A stretch of DNA of 7,173 nt from NCBI GenBank assembly GCA_020438665.1, contig JAGQUE010000083.1, positions 1 to 7,173 of the forward strand. The letters are read 5' to 3'. A program made the position numbers and the translations under genes. Under the pieces are notes generated by a model that was given only the letters and a program-made list of their open reading frames with translations, made no database searches and had not been told where the DNA came from. Within the stretch, counting starts at the first letter, position 1, and each line of letters begins with the position of its first letter. Below, piece by piece: positions 1 through 5,321 of this stretch. The stretch is from Nocardioidaceae bacterium (GTDB lineage: Bacteria > Actinomycetota > Actinomycetes > Propionibacteriales > Nocardioidaceae).

Positions 1-205
<205 letters not shown>

Positions 206-227
206 TCAACTCCCCGGTCCCGGTGAG

Positions 228-254
228 TTGTCACTCTCATGGTGAGAGTGCCAG
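228..254 (-). promoter_or_regulatory. CIRCE operator, promoter-distal copy (HrcA site)
   Basis: On the plus strand this reads TTGTCACTC, nine bases, GAGTGCCAG, matching the CIRCE layout TTAGCACTC-N9-GAGTGCTAA with a few outer mismatches. The core also forms a perfect inverted repeat, CACTCTCA / TGAGAGTG (232-239 and 243-250) around a 3-nt centre. It lies just downstream of the predicted -10 of the groL promoter and should overlap the transcription start, where HrcA binding would block initiation. HrcA itself is not in the window. Confidence 0.8.
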
Positions 255-259
255 CGTCA

Positions 260-288
260 TGTTTAGCACTCGCCAGGGCCGAGTGCAA
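260..288 (-). promoter_or_regulatory. sigma70-like promoter of groL
   Basis: Read on the minus strand: -35 TTGCAC (283-288), a 17-nt spacer, and -10 TAAACA (260-265). Both hexamers are near consensus with ideal spacing and interlock with a CIRCE site, as in other CIRCE-controlled chaperonin promoters. The start should fall near 253, giving a leader of roughly 150 nt before the groL ATG. No other gene is visible in that leader (101-252). Confidence 0.7.
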
Positions 289-289
289 A
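263..289 (-). promoter_or_regulatory. CIRCE operator, promoter-embedded copy (HrcA site)
   Basis: TTAGCACTC at 263-271, a 9-nt spacer, then GAGTGCAAA at 281-289. The left arm is a perfect CIRCE half-site and the right arm differs by one base. It sits almost entirely between and over the -35 and -10 elements of the groL promoter, so HrcA bound here would exclude RNA polymerase. CIRCE/HrcA control of groEL is well established in Actinobacteria and Firmicutes. Confidence 0.92.
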
Positions 290-315
290 CGTCGATCGCT
301 CCGACGGCCGATCCG

Positions 316-1155
316 TCAGAGGGTCGCGACCCGGCGGGCCACGAGGTCGGCGAAGGGTCCTGCGTTCTCCGGGATCACGTCGAGATAGAGCCCCGGCTCG
401 GTCAGCTCCACCTCGCTCACCCACCAGTCGTCACCGCCCCGCATCAGGTCGACCCGCGCATAGGCCGGTGGGTCACCCAGGACCGAGCCGCAGGCGATCA
501 CCGCCTCCTCGGCCCGGCGCGCGGCCGCGGCGTCCAGCGGCACCGGCGTGGCGGTCCCGCCGCGGTGCTCGTGGACACGGATCTCACCCGGGCCGGGCAG
601 CTTGTCCACCTGGGTGGCGGGCACCCCGTCGAAGACGAAGACCGACGTCTCGCCGGTGACCCGGACCGACTCGACCAGCGGTTGCACGATCCACGGTCCC
701 GGCAGGTCGGGGGCGAAGCCCTGCCCGGCGGTGACGATCTGGACCCCGTTGCCGTTGACGCCGACCCGCGGCTTGACCACGGCCACGCCGAGGTCGGCCA
801 CGGCTGCCGCCACCACGTCCACGGTGTCGGCGGCGAGCGTCGGCACGACGGGGAGTCCCGCGTGCGCCAGATCGAGCAGATAGGTCTTGTCGGTGTTCCA
901 CCGGATCGTCCTCGCGCCGTTGAGCAGCGGCGGCTCGAGGGCCGTGGTCCATGCAAGGAAGGCGTCGAGCCGGGCCACGTAGTCCCACGTCGACCGTACG
1001 GCGACCAGGCGCGCGCCCGACCAGTCGACGTCCGGATCGTCCCAGCGCGCCCACGCCGACCCGACCCCACGCTCGCGGAGGGCCGCATCCAAGGTCTCGT
1101 GCGCCGGCTCCCCCTCCGGGAACCAGGCACAGGTGGCGAGCAGCACGTCGGGCAT
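316..1155 (-). CDS. ATP-grasp domain protein, RimK/glutathione synthetase-like, substrate unknown
   Basis: A 279-residue soluble protein of the ATP-grasp type, enzymes that join a carboxylate to an amine or thiol through an acyl-phosphate. The N-terminal pre-ATP-grasp lobe (about 1-85) has the subfamily signature RSTWDYV (54-60) followed by a conserved F..W, then RWNTDKTYLLDL (85-96), with K90 a probable ATP-binding lysine. VVKPRVG..GNGV (126-138) supplies the second lysine (K128) and the glycine-rich loop. WIVQPLVE (155-162) is the adenine-binding hinge. RVDLM (234-238) and SEVELTEPGLYL (247-258) carry the acidic Mg-binding residues, with E250 likely. All key ATP-grasp elements appear intact, so it should be active. 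The start has only a weak GAGG nearby, but nothing upstream in frame looks better. It diverges from the ECF42 operon across 89 bp and is followed by groL in the same direction, with no partner gene that reveals its substrate. I recognise the fold, not the reaction. Confidence 0.85.
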   Translation of the reverse strand: MPDVLLATCAWFPEGEPAHETLDAALRERGVGSAWARWDDPDVDWSGARLVAVRSTWDYVARLDAFLAWTTALEPPLLNGARTIRWNTDKTYLLDLAHAGLPVVPTLAADTVDVVAAAVADLGVAVVKPRVGVNGNGVQIVTAGQGFAPDLPGPWIVQPLVESVRVTGETSVFVFDGVPATQVDKLPGPGEIRVHEHRGGTATPVPLDAAAARRAEEAVIACGSVLGDPPAYARVDLMRGGDDWWVSEVELTEPGLYLDVIPENAGPFADLVARRVATL

Positions 1156-1179
1156 CGCCTCAAACTAGTCGCCGCCCGC

Positions 1180-1206
1180 TGTCGATTTCGCGTGGCCCCG
1201 TCCGTC
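1180..1206 (+). promoter_or_regulatory. Candidate ECF42-dependent promoter of the DGPF-sigma operon
   Basis: TGTCGA at 1180-1185, then 17 nt, then CGTC at 1203-1206. The motif reported for ECF42 sigma factors in Streptomyces venezuelae is, from memory, TGTCGA at -35 and CGA/TC at -10. Both parts occur here with plausible spacing, about 40 nt before the first gene of the operon that encodes an ECF42 sigma factor. Autoregulation is therefore the likely reading. The promoter is inferred by motif match only. Confidence 0.65.
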
Positions 1207-1217
1207 ATCGTGATGAC
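1204..1217. repeat. Short inverted repeat over the predicted -10/start region
   Basis: GTCATC, a 2-nt centre, then GATGAC: six-base arms with perfect complementarity. It overlaps the predicted -10 and start of the ECF42-type promoter and lies in the 89-bp gap shared with the divergent ATP-grasp gene. It could be a repressor operator or chance; a 6-bp palindrome is weak evidence by itself. Confidence 0.35.
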
Positions 1218-1244
1218 AACCGCCCCGAGCGCGAGGAGCACGAC

Positions 1245-1610
1245 ATGACCGAGTACATGGTTCTCATCCCCGGTGACGAGGCCGCGTGGGCCGCCGCCAC
1301 GCCCGAGCAGCACCAGGCGATGTACGAACGCCACGCCGAGTTCGCCAAACGGCTCGCCGAGCGCGGTCACCAGGTCACCGGTGGCGCCGAGCTCACCGGG
1401 TCGGCCACCGCCCGGACCGTCCGGGCGGACGGCGACGGCGGTGTGACGATCACCGACGGGCCCTACGCCGAGACGGCCGAGCAGCTCACCGGCTTCTACA
1501 CGATCCAGTCCGACGATCTCGACGACCTGCTCGAGGTGGTCGGCTTCCTGGCCGGCGCCGAGGGCACCCTCGAGGTGCGGGCCTGCGTCGACCACTCCGG
1601 CGGCAGCTGA
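1245..1610 (+). CDS. YCII-related (DGPF domain) protein, first copy
   Basis: A 121-residue YCII/DGPF protein. The family is a small alpha-beta ferredoxin-like dimer, often encoded next to ECF sigma factors; its biochemical role is unknown. The signature TDGPYAETAEQLTGFYTI spans residues 70-87. MYERHAEF (26-33) carries the conserved histidine H30, a proposed active-site residue in YciI-type proteins. The strand LEVRACV near the C-terminus matches the family's usual ending. The ATG is at 1245 because GAGGAG (1233-1238) lies 6 nt upstream; the frame stays open upstream to about 951, but that stretch is antisense to the ATP-grasp gene. The stop overlaps the next gene's ATG by one base (TGATG), so translation is probably coupled. 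It and the next gene are tandem paralogues. This is probably part of the ECF42 regulon. Confidence 0.93.
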   Translation: MTEYMVLIPGDEAAWAAATPEQHQAMYERHAEFAKRLAERGHQVTGGAELTGSATARTVRADGDGGVTITDGPYAETAEQLTGFYTIQSDDLDDLLEVVGFLAGAEGTLEVRACVDHSGGS

Positions 1611-1969
1611 TGCGCTACCTGGTGCTGATGTCCGACGACGGGGTCTGGGACCGGGCCGGTGAGACGGAGCAGCAGGCGATCATGGCTGCCCACATCGCGT
1701 TCTCGGCCGCGGTCGGGGAGCGCGCCACCCTGGTGGGCGGCGAGGCCCTGGCCGCCCCGGCAGAGGTCGTGACCCTTCGCGCCGCCGCGACCGGCTCCGA
1801 CCGGGTCGTCACCGACGGGCCCTACGCCGAGACCGTGGAGCAGCTGGGCGGCTTCTATCTGATCGAGGCCGACTCCCGCGACACCGTCGTCGATCTGTGT
1901 CGCATCCTGCCCGCGTCCTACACCCTGCAGATCTGGCCCGTCGTGGACGTCGATCTCGAGGGCATGTGA
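1610..1969 (+). CDS. YCII-related (DGPF domain) protein, second copy
   Basis: A 119-residue paralogue of the preceding gene, with TDGPYAETVEQLGGFYLIEA at 68-87, closer to the canonical DGPF signature than copy one, and the conserved histidine H28 in MAAHIAF. The starting strand MRYLVLM and the closing LQIWPVVDVD fit the family fold. The ATG at 1610-1612 shares one base with the upstream TGA. Its own stop overlaps the GTG of the sigma gene by four bases (GTGA, 1966-1969). The three genes are thus one tightly coupled unit. The two copies have diverged outside the signature block, so they may form a heterodimer or have different roles; this is inference. Confidence 0.93.
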   Translation: MRYLVLMSDDGVWDRAGETEQQAIMAAHIAFSAAVGERATLVGGEALAAPAEVVTLRAAATGSDRVVTDGPYAETVEQLGGFYLIEADSRDTVVDLCRILPASYTLQIWPVVDVDLEGM

Positions 1970-3195
1970 CCCCCGAGCTGGAGGACGTCTGGCGCGACGA
2001 GTGGGGCCGCCTGGTGGCCCTGCTCGTCGCGCGGTTCCGCCGGCTCGACCTGGCCGAGGACGGCCTCGCCGAGGCGTTCGAGGCCGCGGCGCGGACCTGG
2101 CCGAGCCAGGGGCCACCGGCCAACCCGGCCGGTTGGCTGCTCACCGCGGCGCGGCGCCGCATCCTGGACCGGCTCCGCGCCGAGGCGGTCGCCGCACGTT
2201 CGTTGCCACTGCTGGCGGTCGACGCCGCGATCACCGAGGAGGCCCAGCACGCGATGAGCGACCCTGCCGCCTCCTCTCCCGACGTCCCCCGCGACGAGCT
2301 GCTGCGGCTCGTGCTGCTGTGCGCCCACCCCTCACTGGGCCGGGAGGCCGCCGCGGCGCTCACCCTCCGCCTGGTGCTGGGCCTGCCGACCGCGGACATC
2401 GCGCGCCTGTTCCTGGTCGCCACCCCGACGATGGCCGCCCGGCTCACCCGGGCGCGCAAGCGGCTGGCCGTAGAGAGCTTCGACCTGCCGGGCGGCCGCG
2501 AGCTGACCGAACGCCTCGACCTGGTCGCCGAGGTCGCCTATCTCGCGTTCACCGCCGGCTATGCCCCCGGCTCCGGGGCCGACGTCGTCCGGGTCGACCT
2601 GGCCGGCGAGGCGATCCGCCTCACCCGCCTGGTCCGCTCGCTCGCTCCCGGCCACGCCGACCTCGACGCGCTGCTCGCCCTGATGATGCTCCAGCACTCG
2701 CGCCGCGACGCCCGCGAGGAGGGCGGCCGGCTCATCCTGCTGCCCGACCAGGACCGCGCCCGGTGGCACGAGGACGAGATCGCCGACGCGCTGCGGCTGC
2801 TCACCCCCCACGTCGGCGGGGCGCCCACGCCGTACCTCCTCCAGGCGCTGATCGCCGCCGAGCACGCCGTCGCCGACACCGCCGCCCAGACCACCTGGCC
2901 GCGCATCGCGGGGCTCTATCGCGAGCTGGAGGAGCTGACCGGGTCGCCGGTCGTCCGGCTCAACCGCGCCGTCGCCGTGGCCGAGGCCGACGGCCCGCTC
3001 GCGGGTCTGGCCCTGCTGGAGGGGATGGACCTGCCCGGTCACCGGCTGTCCGCCACGCGGGCGGAGCTGCTGCTGCGGGCAGGCCGGGCCGCCGAGGCGG
3101 TGGCGGCGTACGACGACGCCGTGACCGCCTGCGCCCACGCCCCCGAGGCGGCCCACCTTCGGGCTCGGCGTGAGCACGCCCGCGGCCTGATCTGA
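1966..3195 (+). CDS. ECF42-group RNA polymerase sigma factor with C-terminal TPR-like extension
   Basis: A 409-residue extracytoplasmic-function sigma factor, about twice normal ECF length. Region sigma2 spans about 5-71: DEWGRLVALLVARFRRLDLAEDG, then WPSQGPPANPAGWLLTAARRRILDRLR. Region sigma4 spans about 111-167: LLRLVLLCAHPSL, ALTLRLVLGLPTADIARLF and PTMAARLTRARKRL, the helix-turn-helix that reads the -35. The remaining roughly 230 residues form the ECF42 extension, with AYLAFTAGYAPG (191-202), an LLPDQDRARW block and a helical, TPR-like end containing SPVVRLNRAVAVAEADGP. ECF42 factors lack a cognate anti-sigma; the extension is thought to control activity. Translation most likely starts at GTG 1966, which overlaps the upstream stop and follows GAGGG; the longer frame back to 1897 lies inside the preceding DGPF gene. 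Association with DGPF proteins is the known ECF42 hallmark. Confidence 0.93.
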   Translation: MTPELEDVWRDEWGRLVALLVARFRRLDLAEDGLAEAFEAAARTWPSQGPPANPAGWLLTAARRRILDRLRAEAVAARSLPLLAVDAAITEEAQHAMSDPAASSPDVPRDELLRLVLLCAHPSLGREAAAALTLRLVLGLPTADIARLFLVATPTMAARLTRARKRLAVESFDLPGGRELTERLDLVAEVAYLAFTAGYAPGSGADVVRVDLAGEAIRLTRLVRSLAPGHADLDALLALMMLQHSRRDAREEGGRLILLPDQDRARWHEDEIADALRLLTPHVGGAPTPYLLQALIAAEHAVADTAAQTTWPRIAGLYRELEELTGSPVVRLNRAVAVAEADGPLAGLALLEGMDLPGHRLSATRAELLLRAGRAAEAVAAYDDAVTACAHAPEAAHLRARREHARGLI

Positions 3196-3209
3196 GTCCT
3201 CGTGCTGAT

Positions 3210-3228
3210 GCGCCGGGTGCCACGGCGC
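3210..3228. terminator. GC-rich hairpin after the sigma factor gene, possible weak terminator
   Basis: GCGCCG (3210-3215) and CGGCGC (3223-3228) are complementary around a 7-nt loop, 15 nt after the sigma stop and 15 nt before the DUF2157 start. There is no T-run, so it is not a classic intrinsic terminator. It might attenuate read-through between the two operons or be incidental. Confidence 0.3.
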
Positions 3229-3242
3229 GACACGATGAGGCC

Positions 3243-4460
3243 ATGACCACCCCTGCGCCCGCCGACCACGCGCCGACCGCGCCGTCGCGCGCCGTCTCCT
3301 CCCGCGAGCTGTCCTGGCTGCGGGGCGAGCTGCCCCACTGGACCGCCGACGGACTCATCTCCGAGGACCAGTCGGCTCGCATCCTCCAGCGCTACCACGC
3401 CTCTCGCGGGTTCAGCCTGGCCACGCTGGTGCTGACGCTGGGCTCGCTGTTCGTCGGCGTCGGCCTGATCTGGCTGGTCGCGGCCAACCTCGACCAGCTC
3501 TCCCCGCTGGCGAGGTTCCTCGTCGTGGCAGCGTTCTGGGTCGTCGCCACCGTGACCGGCGAGTGGCTCGCCGCTCGCCATCGGCAGTCCGGCGGGATCC
3601 CGTCACCGGTGGTCGGCGCCGTCCAGCTGCTCGCCGCCGCGTCGTTCGGCGCCGTCGTCTTCCAGGCGGCTCAGTCGCTGCAGGTCCCGGCTTATGAGCC
3701 CAAGCTGGTGGGGATCTGGGCGCTGGGTGCGCTGATCCATGCCTATGCCTCGCGAGCGATGCTGCCCCTGCTGGTCGGCCTGGCGACCGGCACGTTCTGG
3801 TTCGTCTGGCAGACCACCTGGGACGCTGGCAGCCTGCTCGGCGTCGTCCTGGCCTTCGTGGCGGCCGGGATCGTCGGCATCGGCCTCGCGGTGCTCCACG
3901 AGCGCTGGATGCCGGCGTTTGCCGCCGCCTGGCGTGAGGTCGGCGTGGTGCTGCTGCTCGTCGGCCTGTTCGCCGGCGCCATCCCCGGCATCGACAGCGA
4001 GCTCGACTGGACCGTGTCCCTGGCCATCGGCCTCGGCGCCGCCGCGCTCGTCGCCGTCCTCGGCCTCGTCCTCGGCGTCGGCCGGGTGCGCCTCGAGCCG
4101 CTGGGGGCCGTGCTGATCGGTGCCGTCGCCGTCGTCCTCGCACTCTGGGAGACCGGCGGCGAGCCGGACGTCGTGACCGCGGGCGACTGGCTGCACGCCG
4201 GTGTCGCCGTCGTCGCCTATGTCCTCGTCAGCACCGGCGTCGCTGCCCTCGGGGTCGTTCGCGACTCCTGGCGGCTCACCGCCCTGGCGACGATCGCCCT
4301 GGTCGTCTTCACGACGTTCCAGAGCTTCGCGGTCTTCGCCCGGATCATCGAGGGCGCCTGGCTGTTCGTCATCCTCGGCGTCGTCTTCCTCGCCACCGGC
4401 TTCCTGGCCGACCGGGCCCGGCGCCGGCTGGCCATCGAGCTCGAAGGAGAAGCGTCATGA
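3243..4460 (+). CDS. DUF2157 domain polytopic membrane protein
   Basis: A 405-residue inner-membrane protein. The cytoplasmic N-terminus (about 20-52) has the DUF2157 opening: a helix ending LRGELPHWTADGLISEDQSARIL, resembling 'W...G.I...Q...I'. About 11-12 hydrophobic segments follow, near 58-82, 88-111, 124-144, 154-170, 172-190, 198-218, 232-250, 256-279, 285-302, 316-338, 345-366 and 371-390. The C-terminus is short, basic then acidic (RARRRLAIELEGEAS). The family has no established biochemical function. Its 3' end overlaps the next gene by 4 nt (ATGA), and that gene encodes a GDYXXLXY protein, the usual genomic companion of DUF2157. It begins 47 nt after the sigma gene, with a weak GAGG before the ATG, so it could be read through from the ECF42 operon or have its own promoter; none is obvious. 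Confidence 0.88.
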   Translation: MTTPAPADHAPTAPSRAVSSRELSWLRGELPHWTADGLISEDQSARILQRYHASRGFSLATLVLTLGSLFVGVGLIWLVAANLDQLSPLARFLVVAAFWVVATVTGEWLAARHRQSGGIPSPVVGAVQLLAAASFGAVVFQAAQSLQVPAYEPKLVGIWALGALIHAYASRAMLPLLVGLATGTFWFVWQTTWDAGSLLGVVLAFVAAGIVGIGLAVLHERWMPAFAAAWREVGVVLLLVGLFAGAIPGIDSELDWTVSLAIGLGAAALVAVLGLVLGVGRVRLEPLGAVLIGAVAVVLALWETGGEPDVVTAGDWLHAGVAVVAYVLVSTGVAALGVVRDSWRLTALATIALVVFTTFQSFAVFARIIEGAWLFVILGVVFLATGFLADRARRRLAIELEGEAS

Positions 4461-4927
4461 GGCTCCCCATCCGCATCGGGGTCGTCCTGCTCGCCCAGCT
4501 CGCGCTCGTCGGCGTGGTGCTCGTGCCCCAGCTGTCGGCACGCGCGACCGGCGAGGACTACCTGTTTCGCGTCGAGCCCTACGACCCGGTCGATCCCTTC
4601 CGCGGCACCTATGTCGACCTGACCTATCCCGACCTCCAGCCGGCCGGCACCGACGACCGCGCCGACCACGGCACGGTCTTCCTGCCCTTGGAGCAGCAGG
4701 GCGATGTCTGGGTCTCGACCGGCCCCGTCCAGGACCGCCCCAGTGACGGCCCTTACCTCACCTGTGACGACCACAGCTGGCGGATGCGCTGTGGCATCGA
4801 GAGCTATTTCCTGCCGCAGGACAAGGCCGCCGGGTTCCAGTCGCTGGTCGGCAGCGGCACCGCCGTCGCCCGGGTCACGATCGACTCCCGCGGCAACGCT
4901 GCCCTGGTGGCCGTCGAGGCCCGCTGA
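4457..4927 (+). CDS. GDYXXLXY-family membrane-anchored protein
   Basis: A 156-residue protein with one N-terminal hydrophobic segment (about 7-26, IGVVLLAQLALVGVVLV) that probably acts as a signal anchor, leaving the rest outside the membrane. VEPYDPVDPFRGTYVDLTY (39-57) is the family signature; the namesake GDYXXLXY reads GTYVDLTY here, with Thr for Asp. GIESYFLPQ (113-121) is the second conserved block. Two cysteines (C103, C112) flank a charged turn and could form a disulfide. The ATG overlaps the DUF2157 stop by 4 nt, with AAGGAGA six bases upstream, so the two are coupled. Function is unknown; co-occurrence with DUF2157 suggests a two-part envelope complex, which is inference. Confidence 0.88.
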   Translation: MRLPIRIGVVLLAQLALVGVVLVPQLSARATGEDYLFRVEPYDPVDPFRGTYVDLTYPDLQPAGTDDRADHGTVFLPLEQQGDVWVSTGPVQDRPSDGPYLTCDDHSWRMRCGIESYFLPQDKAAGFQSLVGSGTAVARVTIDSRGNAALVAVEAR

Positions 4928-4971
4928 CCGTCGTACGGCGTCGGCCGCCCCGAGCACCCGTACGGCGCTCC

Positions 4972-4989
4972 GTCCCCGGTCCTGGGGAC
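4972..4989. terminator. Hairpin between convergent genes, possible bidirectional terminator
   Basis: GTCCCC (4972-4977), a 6-nt loop, then GGGGAC (4984-4989), lying between the ends of the GDYXXLXY gene (plus) and the sulfur-carrier gene (minus). A convergent gap is where a shared terminator is expected, but neither side has a T-run. The rest of the 93-nt gap holds only a 9-bp direct repeat, CGTACGGCG, at 4932 and 4959. Confidence 0.35.
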
Positions 4990-5020
4990 CCACGGCCGGC
5001 CACCCCCGGGCACGGCGGGG

Positions 5021-5296
5021 TCAGCCACCGGCGACGGCAGGGATGACCGAGATCGTGGTGCCGTCGGGGGTGACGGTCGCCAGGTCGTCGAGGAAGCGCA
5101 CGTCGTCGTTGCCGACATAGACGTTGACGAAGCGACGCAGCGCACCCGACTCGTCGACGATGCGGCCCTTGATCCCGGCGAAGCGGGCGTCGAGGTCGTC
5201 GAGCACCTCGGTGAGGGTCGCGCCGTCGGCGGGCACCTCGGAGGCGCCGGCGGTATAGGTGCGCAGGATCGTGGGGATGCGGACGCTGACGCTCAT
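5021..5296 (-). CDS. metO: MoaD/ThiS-family sulfur carrier protein, MetO/CysO-like
   Basis: A 91-residue ubiquitin-fold sulfur carrier. It opens SVSVRIPTILRTYTAG, has RRFVNVYVGNDDVRFLDDLA (54-73) in the middle and ends IPAVAGG. The C-terminal Gly-Gly is the site adenylated and converted to thiocarboxylate. The sequence closely resembles Mycobacterium tuberculosis CysO (SIPTILRPHT, RFVNIYVND.DVRF, LPAVAGG), but its neighbours are not cysM and mec as in the CysO operon. Instead it lies 25 nt downstream of a threonine-synthase homologue, as metO lies downstream of metM in Streptomyces, where MetO thiocarboxylate is the sulfur donor for homocysteine. GGAGGG lies a few bases before the ATG. No MoeZ-type activating enzyme is in the window, so it must be supplied from elsewhere. 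One carrier could serve both cysteine and methionine synthesis. The fold is certain; the metO name rests on context and the riboswitch. Confidence 0.88.
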   Translation of the reverse strand: MSVSVRIPTILRTYTAGASEVPADGATLTEVLDDLDARFAGIKGRIVDESGALRRFVNVYVGNDDVRFLDDLATVTPDGTTISVIPAVAGG

Positions 5297-5321
5297 GATC
5301 CCTCCATGATGCCTGGCCCCG

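Noticed and set aside
303..317. Five-base inverted repeat GACGG/CCGTC at the end of the ATP-grasp gene as a terminator.
   Set aside because: The arms are short, there is no T-run and it overlaps the stop codon; chance is likely at this GC content.
951..1244. Upstream extension of the first DGPF protein by 98 residues.
   Set aside because: The stretch is Arg/Pro-rich antisense of the ATP-grasp gene and crosses the promoter; the ATG at 1245 has a good Shine-Dalgarno and family-like N-terminus.
1897..1965. Longer sigma factor start at ATG 1897.
   Set aside because: The added 23 residues lie wholly inside the preceding DGPF gene and do not resemble ECF42 N-termini; GTG 1966 gives the family start and a 4-nt GTGA overlap.
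4932..4967. Nine-base direct repeat CGTACGGCG at 4932-4940 and 4959-4967.
   Set aside because: Two short copies of a palindromic GC-rich word in a convergent gap; too little to call a functional repeat.
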